Assembly: GCA_021847105.1 (NCBI GenBank)
Contig: JAJZUT010000006.1
Location: 62,001-126,000 of the forward strand
Direction: 5' to 3'
DNA: 64,000 nt
Origin: Pseudomonadota bacterium
Lineage (GTDB): Bacteria > Pseudomonadota > Gammaproteobacteria > Steroidobacterales > Steroidobacteraceae
The position numbers were made by a program, and so were the translations under genes. Of this stretch, positions 53,124 to 62,308 are shown one piece after another. Below the pieces are notes generated by a model. That model had not been told where the DNA came from and made no database searches. It worked only from the letters and a program-made list of their open reading frames with translations. Every line of letters begins with the position of its first letter. Position 1 is the first letter of the stretch.

Positions 53124-55841
53124 GTGAACCGAAGCGATATCCAATTCCCCCCCGAGCACGCAGCACTCCGCGCGGACGTGCACGCGCTCGGGGAACTGAT
53201 CGGGCAGATCCTGAGCGAACAGGGCGGGCAGCCATTGTTCGAATTGGTCGAACTCGACCGGCGCGCGGCGATTGCCCGGCGCGAAGGCGATGCGGCGGCC
53301 GCCGCCGAACTGAACGCCTCGGTGCGGGACCGGCCACCGGCGCTCGCGCGCGAGCTGGTGCGCGCCTTCTCGATGTGGTTTCGCACCGTGAACCTTGCCG
53401 AGAGCGTGCACCGCATCCGGCGGCGGCGCGAATACTTCCGCGAGACCGATCACCCGCAACCCGGGGGCGTCGAGAGCGCAATTGCGGAACTCGCCGGCCG
53501 CGGCATGAACCTCGAGGCGGTGCTGAAGCTGATCGCGTCGTTGCGCATCGAGCCGGTATTCTCGGCGCACTCACTGCAGGCCACGCGGCGCACGCTGCTG
53601 CGTAAGCAGCAACGAATGGCCCAGCGCCTGCTCGCCCGGCTTGACCCGACCCTCACCCCACAGGAGCAGCGCAGCCTGTGGGCCGGGATCCGTTTCGAGC
53701 TCACTACCGGCTGGCAGACCGAGGAACTGCCCCGCAAGCAGTTGACCGTGGGTGATGAGCGCGAACAGATCGTCTTCTACCTGGTCGAGATCCTCTATCG
53801 GGTGGTCCCCGCGTTCTACGAGGAGATTGCACTCGCACTCGGCAAGGTATTCAGCGTCCCGCCCGACTCGATCGAGCTGCCCTGCATTCTGCGCTTCGGC
53901 TCATGGGTGGGAGGGGACATGGACGGGCATCCGGACGTGCACGCCCGCACCATCCGCGAGACGCTCGCCCGCCATCAGCACATGCTCCTCGGCGCCTACA
54001 GCGCGGAGTGCCAGAAGCTCGCCGAGCGCCTGTCTCAGGGCGAACGCCGTACCAGTGTTTCGACCAAGCTGACCCAGCGGATCGAGGAGTACGCCCGGCT
54101 CACGCCCGGGGCGCGTCCGCCGATGCTCGGCCGGCGCGATCGGATGCCATACCGGCTGTTCCTGACACAGATGGCGATGCGTCTGCGCCAGCGACAGGAC
54201 GGCGGAGGAAACGGCTACGACAATGCACAGCAGTTCCGCGACGACGTGCAGCTGATCGCCGAGAGCCTGCAGGCCAACAAAGGCGCGGCCGCCGGTCTGT
54301 TCCAGATCCACCGGCTGCTGCGCCGCATCGATACCTTCGGCTTTCACCTGGCCAGTCTGGATGTCCGCCAACACGCCAGCGTTCTGCACCAGATCATCGC
54401 GCAGGGCAACAACGATCCGCACTGGCCGGAACGCACGAGCAGCGAGCGTGCACGGCTGCTCGCCGAGGCGCTGGAGAAGGACAGCGGACCGCGCGTGGAG
54501 CTCGAAGCACTCGCACGGCGCAACCTGGCGGTCTTTGAGACCTTCGCGCAGATCCGCCACCGCTACGGCCCGCAGGCCATCGGCTCATTCGTCGTCAGCG
54601 GCACCGAAGGGGTGGATGATGTGCTCGCCGCGCTGCTGCTCGCACGCTGGGCATCGATGCTCGACAAAGACACCGGCGAGGTGACCCTCGACATCGCCCC
54701 GCAGTTCGAGTCGATCGCTGCGCTCGAGCACAGCGGCGCCATCATGCAGCAACTGCTGGCCGAACCGACGTATATGCGCCACCTCGAGGGCCGCGGCGGA
54801 CGGCAACATGTACTGCTCGGGTATTCCGACAGCAACATGGAAGCCGGTCCCTGCGCCTCGCGCTTTGCGCTGCATCAGGCACAACTTGCGCTGGCCGCGA
54901 CGCTCGGCACGGCTGCGCAAAGCCTGGCGATCATGCACGTGCGTGGGGCAAGCCTCGCGCGCGGCGGCGCGCGCATCGACCGGCTGGTGAAATCCGCCCC
55001 GCCCGGCACGATGAACGGCGTGCTGCGCCTGCGTGAGCAAGGCGATACGATCCGTCAGGGTTATGGTCTGCGCCCGATCGCCATGCGCACCCTGGAGCGC
55101 GCATTCAATGCGCTCAGTCTGGCGAGCGCCGAGCGCGCCCCACGCGCCACGACGGCAGCGCACATCGAGTGCGCGGCAACGATCGCAGCGGTGAGCCGGG
55201 ACGTCTATCGCGCCCTGGTATATGAGCAGCACGAATTCCACGACTTCTTCCGCGCCGTAACACCGATTGACGTGATCGAACGGATGCAGGTCGGCTCGCG
55301 CTCCACGCACCGGCACGCCGGTGAGGGCATCGCCGGACTGCTGCCGGTGCCCTGGGTGTTCGCCTGGACGCAGACCCGCCACATGCTCCCGTCCTGGTTC
55401 GGCGCCGGCTCAGGACTGCAGGCTGCGGAGCAACGACACGGTGCGCTCACGCTGCGCGCGATGTACGCCGAGTGGCCGTTCCTGCGCAATCTGATCGACG
55501 ACATCGAATCGATGCTGGCTCGGGCCGATCTCGACATTGCCGCGGCATACCACACGCTCGCGCCGCAGGCTCTGCTGCGCTTCGCCGAGCTCATTCGCGC
55601 CGAGTATGAGCTCACCTGTGCACAAGTACTGAAGCTGAAAGGTGCCACCGAGCTGCTCGCGGGTGAGCCGATGCTGCAGCGCGCCATTCGGCTGCGCAAC
55701 CCATACATCGATCCGATGAATCTCATGCAGGTCGACCTGCTCGCGCGCTGGCGGGCCGGAGGCCGTGCCGACCGTGATCTGTTTGAAGCGCTGTTGGTCA
55801 GCACGACGGGCATTGCACAGGGCCTGCAAGGCACAGGATGA
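53124..55841 (+). CDS. ppc: Divergent phosphoenolpyruvate carboxylase homologue
   Basis: 905 residues, full PEPC length and collinear over its whole length. Conserved: SLDVRQHASVL (Arg415), MHVRGASLARGG (His605, Arg607), EQGDTIRQGYGL and GSRSTHRHAGEG with PWVFAWTQTRHMLPSWFGAG. Departures from typical enzymes: the TAHPTE catalytic loop reads SAHSLQ around His149; GGDRDGNP reads GGDMDGHP; and the SDSAKDAG loop reads SDSNMEAG, so the active-site Lys of E. coli (Lys546) is Met572 here. It may be a functional variant subclass or have altered activity. GTG start at 53124 lies nine bases after TACAAT (53109-53114). Overlaps the GNAT gene by ATGA. Confidence 0.85.
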   Translation: MNRSDIQFPPEHAALRADVHALGELIGQILSEQGGQPLFELVELDRRAAIARREGDAAAAAELNASVRDRPPALARELVRAFSMWFRTVNLAESVHRIRRRREYFRETDHPQPGGVESAIAELAGRGMNLEAVLKLIASLRIEPVFSAHSLQATRRTLLRKQQRMAQRLLARLDPTLTPQEQRSLWAGIRFELTTGWQTEELPRKQLTVGDEREQIVFYLVEILYRVVPAFYEEIALALGKVFSVPPDSIELPCILRFGSWVGGDMDGHPDVHARTIRETLARHQHMLLGAYSAECQKLAERLSQGERRTSVSTKLTQRIEEYARLTPGARPPMLGRRDRMPYRLFLTQMAMRLRQRQDGGGNGYDNAQQFRDDVQLIAESLQANKGAAAGLFQIHRLLRRIDTFGFHLASLDVRQHASVLHQIIAQGNNDPHWPERTSSERARLLAEALEKDSGPRVELEALARRNLAVFETFAQIRHRYGPQAIGSFVVSGTEGVDDVLAALLLARWASMLDKDTGEVTLDIAPQFESIAALEHSGAIMQQLLAEPTYMRHLEGRGGRQHVLLGYSDSNMEAGPCASRFALHQAQLALAATLGTAAQSLAIMHVRGASLARGGARIDRLVKSAPPGTMNGVLRLREQGDTIRQGYGLRPIAMRTLERAFNALSLASAERAPRATTAAHIECAATIAAVSRDVYRALVYEQHEFHDFFRAVTPIDVIERMQVGSRSTHRHAGEGIAGLLPVPWVFAWTQTRHMLPSWFGAGSGLQAAEQRHGALTLRAMYAEWPFLRNLIDDIESMLARADLDIAAAYHTLAPQALLRFAELIRAEYELTCAQVLKLKGATELLAGEPMLQRAIRLRNPYIDPMNLMQVDLLARWRAGGRADRDLFEALLVSTTGIAQGLQGTG

Positions 55842-56323
55842 GCACCGCCATGATTGAGATTCGACCGGCCGTTGCAGCCGATGTGGAGCTGATCCTCGAG
55901 TTCATTCGCGAGCTGGCGCGCTTCGAGCGTCTCGAACACGAGGTCATCGCCAGCGCGGCAGGCCTGCGTGAGGCGCTGTTTGGCACGCACCGCTACGCTG
56001 AGGTGGTGTTCGCCTGCGATGCGGGCGAGCCGGTCGGTTTTGCGCTTTTCTTCCATAACTTTTCCACATTCAAAGGTCAGCCGGGCATCTACCTGGAGGA
56101 TCTGTACGTCAAGCCGCACATGCGCGGCCGCGGCGTGGGCCGGCAACTGCTGCGCCACCTCGCTCGCCTCGCCCTCGAGCGGCGCTGCGCACGCCTCGAA
56201 TGGGCGGTGCTCGAGTGGAATGAACCGGCGATCACGTTCTACCGCAGCCTCGGCGCGCGGCCCTTGGCCGACTGGCGAATCTTTCGTCTCACCGGCACGG
56301 CACTCGAACAACTCGGCGGTTGA
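55838..56323 (+). CDS. GNAT family N-acetyltransferase, diamine/spermidine acetyltransferase-like
   Basis: 161 residues. The pattern IEIRPAVAADVELILEFIRELARFERLEHEV and FSTFKGQPGIYLEDLYVKPHMRGRGVGRQLLRHLA (acetyl-CoA P-loop RGRGVG) with a C-terminal EWAVLEWNEPAITFYRSLGA closely resembles the SSAT (diamine acetyltransferase) type. Substrates in this subfamily include polyamines, thialysine and related amines. Translationally coupled to ppc, but with no obvious functional link to it. Confidence 0.82.
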   Translation: MSTAMIEIRPAVAADVELILEFIRELARFERLEHEVIASAAGLREALFGTHRYAEVVFACDAGEPVGFALFFHNFSTFKGQPGIYLEDLYVKPHMRGRGVGRQLLRHLARLALERRCARLEWAVLEWNEPAITFYRSLGARPLADWRIFRLTGTALEQLGG

Positions 56324-56506
56324 GCGGCGATCACCGCTGCGTCGCTGAACGCGTGCTGAACGGCTGCACTGTCGCAACGCCAACTCCCATCGCCACACGG
56401 TCTGGGGTAAGCTTCACGCAACGGAGCGGGACGGAGCGGAAATGCATTGCGTGCCGCTCGCGAAGCGCTCGATCCGCCTGAGCCCCGAGCACTGGAGTAA
56501 CCTGAC

Positions 56507-57325
56507 ATGCGCATTCGTTCCCGCTTGCTCGCCTCGCTGGCCGGCGTGCTGTTCGCACTCGCGACAGTCGCGGCGCACGCGCAGGCCCTGGAGGAAGGCC
56601 GGCTGCTGCTCGCCACCCAGGTTTTGAGCGATTTGAAGGGCACCCGCGACCAGGGCATCCCGCAGTGGCTGCTACAGCGTGCGTACGGCATCGCGGTGAT
56701 TCCGGGGCTCACCAAAGTCGCATTTTTCTTCGGCGCGCGCCGTGGGCACGGTGTACTTGTGGTGCGCAAGGGCGACGGCCGCTTCTCGAGCCCGGTGTTC
56801 ATCACCCTGACCGGCGGAAGTTTCGGCTTTCAGTGGGGCGTGCAGAAGACGGACTTGGTGCTCGTGTTCACCTCGCGCAAGGGGGTCAGAGGCCTCAGCG
56901 GCGGCAAAGTCACGCTCGGAGCATCCGCCTCGGTGGCTGCCGGCCCGGTAGGCCGGCAGGCCTCGGCTGCGACCGTGCAGACGTTCAATGCTGCGGTGTA
57001 CTCCTATTCACACAACAAGGGACTGTTCGCCGGGGTGGCGCTCGGCGGTTCGGAGCTCACCGTCGACAGCGGCGCCAACGAAGATTTCTATCATCAGCCG
57101 CACGTGCACGCCTCGCAGATCATGAATGGCTCGATCTCGAGCAGTAACGCAGCCGCGATCCGCTTCCTCGATGCTCTGGATGTGGCCGCCGGGATGTCGA
57201 GCGAGCCCGGTTCTTCGGTGACGCCGGCAGCGACCGCCCAGCCCGCAGCGGCGCCCGCCCCGGCGAGTCCGGCCGCTCAGGCCTATCCGCTGCAGGACAG
57301 CTCGAGCAGCAATCCCCCGAACTGA
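56507..57325 (+). CDS. SYLF/YSC84 domain lipid-binding protein
   Basis: 272 residues, Sec signal peptide (to about AHA, residue 24). A SYLF domain covers about 50-220: GIAVIPGLTKVAFFFGARRGHGVLVVR, SFGFQWGVQKTDLVLVF and SYSHNKGLFAGVALGGSEL. SYLF proteins bind phosphoinositides in eukaryotes; bacterial ones are secreted or periplasmic with unknown function. The C-terminus is a Pro/Ala low-complexity tail. Confidence 0.87.
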   Translation: MRIRSRLLASLAGVLFALATVAAHAQALEEGRLLLATQVLSDLKGTRDQGIPQWLLQRAYGIAVIPGLTKVAFFFGARRGHGVLVVRKGDGRFSSPVFITLTGGSFGFQWGVQKTDLVLVFTSRKGVRGLSGGKVTLGASASVAAGPVGRQASAATVQTFNAAVYSYSHNKGLFAGVALGGSELTVDSGANEDFYHQPHVHASQIMNGSISSSNAAAIRFLDALDVAAGMSSEPGSSVTPAATAQPAAAPAPASPAAQAYPLQDSSSSNPPN

Positions 57326-57331
57326 TCGAAC

Positions 57332-57363
57332 GGAGCGCCCCGGCCATGCGGCCCGGGCGCTCC
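57332..57363 (+). terminator. Hairpin after the SYLF gene, terminator-like
   Basis: GGAGCGCCC (57332-57340) and GGGCGCTCC (57355-57363), with a further GGCC/GGCC pairing inside and a 4-base loop. No T-run follows. Confidence 0.5.
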
Positions 57364-57471
57364 AACCGACCGTCGCCGCACGGTCGCCGGCCGCGGGCGG
57401 AGCCTCGCCACATCGAGGGAGGCGCGGCGCCAACTATTGCGGCACAGTAGCTGCTCCAGCCGGAGCCGCCC

Positions 57472-58701
57472 TTGAACGAGACCGCCGCCCGTACCCGCGT
57501 CGCGCACGCCGCCGGCCAGACTGCCTTCGCAGTCCTGGCCGCCATCAGCTTCAGCCATCTGCTGAACGACATGATGCAGTCGCTCCTGCCGGCGCTGTAT
57601 CCGATGCTGAAGGCACACTACCGATTGTCATTTGGACAGATCGGGGTGGTCACGTTCACTTACCAGATCACCGCCTCGATCCTGCAGCCGATCATCGGAC
57701 GGTACACCGACACTCGCCCCCGCCCGTATTCGCTTTCGGTCGGCATGGGTTTCACACTGTGCGGGCTGGCTCTGCTCGCCTATGCCCATACCTACCCGCT
57801 GCTGCTCATCGCGGCCGCCCTGATCGGGACCGGCTCGTCGGTGTTTCACCCCGAGTCCTCGCGTGTGGCGCGCATGGCCTCGGGCGGTCGGCACGGTTTG
57901 GCGCAGTCGGTGTTTCAGGTCGGCGGCAACCTCGGTTCAGCGGTCGGTCCGCTGCTTGCGGCGTTCATCGTGCTGCCCTACGGCCAATCGAGCGTCTTGT
58001 GGTTCTCCTGCGCCGCGCTGGTTGGGATGTTCGTGCTGTTCCAGGTTGGACACTGGTACGCCCAACATGGCCTGCAGCGGCTGAAGCCGCGTGGCTCAGG
58101 TCCGGCCGCGGGTGAAACGGTCCCGACGCGCAAGCACGTGACGGTGGCACTCAGCGTGCTGCTGGCGCTCATCTTCTCCAAATATTTCTACCTGGCGAGC
58201 CTGACCAGCTATTACACGCTGTATCTAATCAGCCGCTTCCATGTCTCTATCGAGAACGCCCAGATTCACCTGTTCGTGTTCCTCGGTGCGGTGGCCGCTG
58301 GCACCCTCATCGGCGGACCGATCGGCGACCGGATCGGCCGCAAATACGTGATCTGGGGCTCTATCGTCGGCGTACTGCCCTTTACGCTCCTGCTGCCACA
58401 TGCCAACCTCTTCTGGACCGGCGTCCTGACGGTTCCGATCGGCATGATCCTCGCCTCGGCCTTTCCGGCCATCGTGGTGTACGCCCAGGAACTGCTACCG
58501 GGGCGTACCGGCACCGTCGCAGGCCTGTTCTTTGGTCTGGCCTTCGGCATGGGCGGCATCGGTGCGGCAGTGCTCGGTCAAATTGCCGATACCTCGGGAA
58601 TCGATTTGGTGTACAGACTCTGCGCGTGGTTGCCGGTCATCGGGCTGCTCGCCGGCTTTCTGCCCAACGTCGACCGGCCGCGGCGAGCATCGGCTCAGTG
58701 A
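57472..58701 (+). CDS. MFS transporter, Fsr (fosmidomycin-resistance) type
   Basis: 409 residues, twelve membrane helices. The N-terminal FSHLLNDMMQSLLPALYPML is diagnostic of Fsr-type carriers; GRYTDTRPRPYSLSVGMGF and GPIGDRIGRKYVIWGSIVG are the two MFS loop-2/8 motifs. Fsr proteins export fosmidomycin and related compounds. TTG start at 57472 with GGAG eight bases upstream. Substrate here unknown. Confidence 0.85.
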   Translation: MNETAARTRVAHAAGQTAFAVLAAISFSHLLNDMMQSLLPALYPMLKAHYRLSFGQIGVVTFTYQITASILQPIIGRYTDTRPRPYSLSVGMGFTLCGLALLAYAHTYPLLLIAAALIGTGSSVFHPESSRVARMASGGRHGLAQSVFQVGGNLGSAVGPLLAAFIVLPYGQSSVLWFSCAALVGMFVLFQVGHWYAQHGLQRLKPRGSGPAAGETVPTRKHVTVALSVLLALIFSKYFYLASLTSYYTLYLISRFHVSIENAQIHLFVFLGAVAAGTLIGGPIGDRIGRKYVIWGSIVGVLPFTLLLPHANLFWTGVLTVPIGMILASAFPAIVVYAQELLPGRTGTVAGLFFGLAFGMGGIGAAVLGQIADTSGIDLVYRLCAWLPVIGLLAGFLPNVDRPRRASAQ

Positions 58702-58711
58702 CCCGCGCGCA

Positions 58712-59263
58712 TCAATGGCGAGCCGCTGGCGGCGCATCGGGGCGCAACACCTCGGCGTTGAGATAAGTACCCAACATGATCTGATGCGGCACACAGTCCG
58801 CACGCATGTGGATATTGCGGGCCGCGAACAGCGGGAGAAACTTCCGCCGGAATTGCGCGATGAGGTCGCATTTGCCACCTCGATTGAAGTCCGCGCCTTC
58901 GCGGGTCAGGTCCACCTTGTGCCAATGGGCCGCAACACGCGCTGCGGCGGGGTCTTTGGGACCGGCCGGCACCAGCACCTGCATCGTCACACGCACGCCC
59001 GGGAAGGGATTGGGCCGTCCCGGCCGCACACAAGGGTCTTCGACGATCTTCAGATCGCGCACGCCGAGCCGGGTCAGCAGAGTCTCAATCTCGTCGCGCA
59101 ATCCGCCACAGGAATACAGCGTGGTGAAACTCTGGTATACAAAATGCACGTGCCGCGGCACCCAGACCCCCTGCACTGCCGGAGCGGCCGCCCACGCCGG
59201 CGCCGAGAGCAGCAGGGCCACCAAAGCCGTGATTACCGAGCGAGGCCAGCCGATCGCACGCAT
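58712..59263 (-). CDS. Exported protein of unknown function, four cysteines
   Basis: 183 residues with a clear signal peptide (VITALVALLLSAPAWAAA). The mature part begins VQGVWVPRHVHFVYQSFTTLYSCGGLRDEI and has four Cys (YSCGG, EDPCVR, GKCDL, ADCVPH), enough for two disulfides. No known domain recognised. AGGAGG nine bases before the ATG. First gene of no clear operon; a small membrane protein gene lies 81 bases upstream on the same strand. Confidence 0.7.
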   Translation of the reverse strand: MRAIGWPRSVITALVALLLSAPAWAAAPAVQGVWVPRHVHFVYQSFTTLYSCGGLRDEIETLLTRLGVRDLKIVEDPCVRPGRPNPFPGVRVTMQVLVPAGPKDPAAARVAAHWHKVDLTREGADFNRGGKCDLIAQFRRKFLPLFAARNIHMRADCVPHQIMLGTYLNAEVLRPDAPPAARH

Positions 59264-59344
59264 TGCGGTATCCTCCTCATGCCATCTGGCAGGAAATTAG
59301 ACCGGATCTGCGCCCGACGGTTCCGGCCCCGCTCGACCTGGCCG

Positions 59345-59698
59345 TCAGGTCACGTACGGTGCGATCACCATGCAGACCACGGTACCGGAGAGCAGTAGCG
59401 CAGCGATTCGCTGTGCGCGAACGGGCGTACGGCGCATCGAGCCCTGTACGCCGGCGGCGATGAGCGCCAGTGCCGCGCCGAGCTGTAGCGTGTGCGCCAT
59501 CGGATCCTGAGCGCCGCGGATGACGATGCCCCACAGCGCCAAGCCCGCCACGACCGCGAGCGTCGCTGCCACCATCTGCGCCCGAAACAGCTTCGGCGTC
59601 AGCTCGAAGTAGGAGTGGGTCAACGCCAGCGTCGAGCCAACCCAGAACACACCCGCGAGCGCGTGTATGGCCAACAGTCCCATCACCAGCATGTGCAT
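59345..59698 (-). CDS. Small four-helix membrane protein of unknown function
   Basis: 117 residues, about four hydrophobic helices: MLVMGLLAIHALAGVFWVGSTLAL, MVAATLAVVAGLALWGIVI, LQLGAALALIAAGVQG and IAALLLSGTVVCMVIAPY. The IHALAGVFWVGS segment with a His is faintly like CopD/DUF2269 proteins. GGAGGG precedes the ATG at 59698. It follows amt by 54 bases on the same strand. Confidence 0.6.
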   Translation of the reverse strand: MHMLVMGLLAIHALAGVFWVGSTLALTHSYFELTPKLFRAQMVAATLAVVAGLALWGIVIRGAQDPMAHTLQLGAALALIAAGVQGSMRRTPVRAQRIAALLLSGTVVCMVIAPYVT

Positions 59699-59752
59699 GC
59701 TCTTTTCCCTCCACACCGGATCGCCTGCGCGCGCGGTGGACCCGAGCACGCA

Positions 59753-61072
59753 TCATTCATTGTAGGCCCGTTCACCGTGCTGCGAGAGGTCGAGTCCCTC
59801 GCGCTCCTGGTCCTCGCTGACCCGCAGCCCAATGGTCGCTTGCACGACTTTGAGGATCAGGTAGGTCGCCAGCGCACACCACAACGCAACGCTCACGACG
59901 CCCAGAATCTGCACTCCCACCTGCCGCAGCATGTTCATTCCCGCCGCGTAGCCGACCCCGCCGAGGGGTGCGGCGACGAAAATACCCGTCAGCGTCGTGC
60001 CGAGAACCCCGCCGACGCCGTGCACCGGAGAGACGTCGAGCGAGTCATCGATCAGCAGTTTGCGCTTGAGCACCTGGGTCGCGGCGAAGCACACCAGTCC
60101 GGCCGTCCCGCCAATCAGCACCCCGCCAAGCGGACCGACAAATCCGGACGCCGGCGTGATGGTGCCGAGCCCCGCGACCATGCCCGTGACCAGTCCCAGC
60201 ACGCTCGGCTTGCCGAACTTGCGCCACTCGGCACCCATCCAGGCGAGCGCGCCGGCCGATGCCCCCAGATGCGTCACCAGAATGGCCATGGCCGCCGAGC
60301 CATTGGCCGCGAGCGCGCTGCCGCCGTTGAACCCGAACCAGCCGACCCAGAGCATGCCGGCCCCGAGGATCGTCAGCGACATGTTGTGCGGCGGCATGGC
60401 GAGGTGCGGAAAGCCCTTGCGCTCACGCAGCACCAGCGCACTCACCAGCGCTCCGACCCCGGCAGTCACGTGCACGACGATGCCGCCGGCAAAATCGAGC
60501 ACGCCGAGCCGCTCGAGCCAGCCGCCGCCCCACACCCAGTGGCACACCGGCAGATAGACCAGCACCAGCCACAATCCCGCGAACCACAGCACGGCACTGA
60601 ACTTGATCCGTTCGGCAAACCCGCCGATCACGAGTGCCGGGGTGATGATCGCGAAGGTCAGCTGGAACATCGCAAAGGCCGCTTCCGGCGTCGTGCCGTG
60701 CAGCGCAGCGCGGCTGATGCCGCCGAGCCAGCCGCTCGTCGGTGAGCCGATCAGCGCCGCCAGCGCTCCGCCGTGACCGAAAGCCAGTCCGTACCCTCCC
60801 GCCACCCACACAATGCTCACCAGGCAGGCGATCGCGAAACATTGCATGGCGACCGAGAGGACATTCTTGCTGCGGACCAGACCGGAGTAGAACGCCACCA
60901 GCCCCGGCAGCGTCATCGAGAGCACCAACGCCGTGGAGGTGAGCAGCCAGGCGGTATTGCCGGAATTCGGGGCGGGCGCCGCTGCCGCAGCAGCCGCGTG
61001 GACCGTCGGGGCCGAAAGCGCAAGCGCGCACCCGGAGGCCACCGCGAAAGCGGGGGAACGACGACGTGACAT
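59753..61072 (-). CDS. amt: Ammonium transporter
   Basis: 439 residues. Signal-peptide-like N-terminus then eleven helices; conserved segments FYSGLVRSKNVLSV, MFQLTFAIITPALVIGG (phenylalanine gate region) and the two pore His in MPPHNMSLTILGAG and SPVHGVGGVLGTTLTG. It takes up ammonia/ammonium across the inner membrane. The ATG at 61072 with AGGGG upstream was preferred because the longer frame begins in low-complexity sequence. No glnK (PII) gene is adjacent, unlike many glnK-amtB pairs. Confidence 0.93.
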   Translation of the reverse strand: MSRRRSPAFAVASGCALALSAPTVHAAAAAAAPAPNSGNTAWLLTSTALVLSMTLPGLVAFYSGLVRSKNVLSVAMQCFAIACLVSIVWVAGGYGLAFGHGGALAALIGSPTSGWLGGISRAALHGTTPEAAFAMFQLTFAIITPALVIGGFAERIKFSAVLWFAGLWLVLVYLPVCHWVWGGGWLERLGVLDFAGGIVVHVTAGVGALVSALVLRERKGFPHLAMPPHNMSLTILGAGMLWVGWFGFNGGSALAANGSAAMAILVTHLGASAGALAWMGAEWRKFGKPSVLGLVTGMVAGLGTITPASGFVGPLGGVLIGGTAGLVCFAATQVLKRKLLIDDSLDVSPVHGVGGVLGTTLTGIFVAAPLGGVGYAAGMNMLRQVGVQILGVVSVALWCALATYLILKVVQATIGLRVSEDQEREGLDLSQHGERAYNE

Positions 61073-61311
61073 GAAACCCCTCAACAGCGGCGCGGCCGCC
61101 GACAGCAGATTCGCCCGATTGCGGGCGGACGGCGCTGATTCTGGGTCGGCCGGGTGCGGAAAATCAAGCACCCGTGGACATGAGTCCATGGCGAGAATCG
61201 CATGTCCTGCCGGCCGGGCTGCCGGGCAGGGTACGAGCAGTGGCGCGTCCAGGGCGTCAGCAACCCACACCCGGCGCGGCTGGCGCGCCCGGCCGCACGA
61301 TCCTCGCGAGT

Positions 61312-62289
61312 TCAGCCTGCGCTGGGGCCGGAGCCTGCCCCGGCGCGAATCACCCGACGCAACGCCTCTGCCAGTTCGTCCGGAGCAAATTTACCCACGT
61401 AGTCCTCGGCACCGGCCTGTCGCGCGTGCTCCTCGTTTGCCCGTCCGGTGAGCGAAGAATGCACGATCACCGGAATCATCTTCAGGGCCGCATCACCCTT
61501 GACCATTCGCGTGAGCGTGAACCCATCCATCTCCGGCATCTCCAGATCGGTGAGCACCAGCGCAATGCGCTCCGCGGCTCGCCGTCCCTCCCGATGCGCC
61601 GCGTCCGCCAGCTCCCGGATCTTCTCCCACGCCTCGCGACCGGTTCGGGTCAGGACGTACTTGGCCTCCATACCCTTCAGGACCATCGCGATCTGACTAC
61701 GCGCAACCGCGGAGTCATCGGCAATGACGACTACCTGCTCGGACGACAGCCCCAGCCGCACACCAGTCCGCACCGACTCCATCTCCATGGCCTGTGGGAA
61801 CAATACCTCCCCGAGGACCTTTTCTGCATCAAGCACCTGCGCCAGCCTGCTCTGTCCTGCCTCGCTCGGCAGTTTCGCAATGCTCGTGATTGCACCGCCG
61901 ACGGCATGCTCATGCGCCGAGAGCACATCACTCCACTGGAGACGGACAATTTCCTCGACATCCTCGACGGCAAACCCCTGCGTCGATCGCTGGAATTCCG
62001 TCACCAGTAGATATTTGCATTGCTTCGCAGATGCGCCAGCAACCGCGGCAAGATCGATGACCGGCATGATCTGGCCGCGAATATTCGCCACGCCCAGCAC
62101 GTGCGCCGGCCCGCCGGGCATCGGTGTGATCGTCGGCAGGAACAGCACTTCGCGCACCTTGAACACATTGATCGCAAACAGCTCACGCACGCCATTGCCG
62201 AGCGTCCCGATCCGAAACAGCAGAAGCTGCAGCACATCCGTTCCCGTCAGACGCGAGAGCCCTCGAGCCTCCTCTGAAATGCTAGACAT
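61312..62289 (-). CDS. cheV: Chemotaxis coupling/response protein CheV
   Basis: 325 residues. CheW-like domain about 20-170 (INVFKVREVLFLPTITPMPGGPAHVLGVANIRGQIMPVIDL) and a C-terminal receiver domain about 185-320 with acidic pocket IADDSAVARSQI, phospho-acceptor Asp in VLTDLEMPEMDGFTL, and Thr/Ser-Lys pair VIVHSSLTG and YVGKF. It couples receptors to CheA and adapts signalling by phosphorylation. The ATG at 62289 has GGGGAAGA upstream. 19 bases after the chemoreceptor gene, same strand. Confidence 0.92.
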   Translation of the reverse strand: MSSISEEARGLSRLTGTDVLQLLLFRIGTLGNGVRELFAINVFKVREVLFLPTITPMPGGPAHVLGVANIRGQIMPVIDLAAVAGASAKQCKYLLVTEFQRSTQGFAVEDVEEIVRLQWSDVLSAHEHAVGGAITSIAKLPSEAGQSRLAQVLDAEKVLGEVLFPQAMEMESVRTGVRLGLSSEQVVVIADDSAVARSQIAMVLKGMEAKYVLTRTGREAWEKIRELADAAHREGRRAAERIALVLTDLEMPEMDGFTLTRMVKGDAALKMIPVIVHSSLTGRANEEHARQAGAEDYVGKFAPDELAEALRRVIRAGAGSGPSAG

Positions 62290-62308
62290 TTCTCTTCCCC
62301 GACCCATC

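Noticed and set aside
57472-58701. Antibiotic resistance island
   Set aside because: The Fsr-type transporter is a chromosomal housekeeping-type carrier with no mobile-element context.
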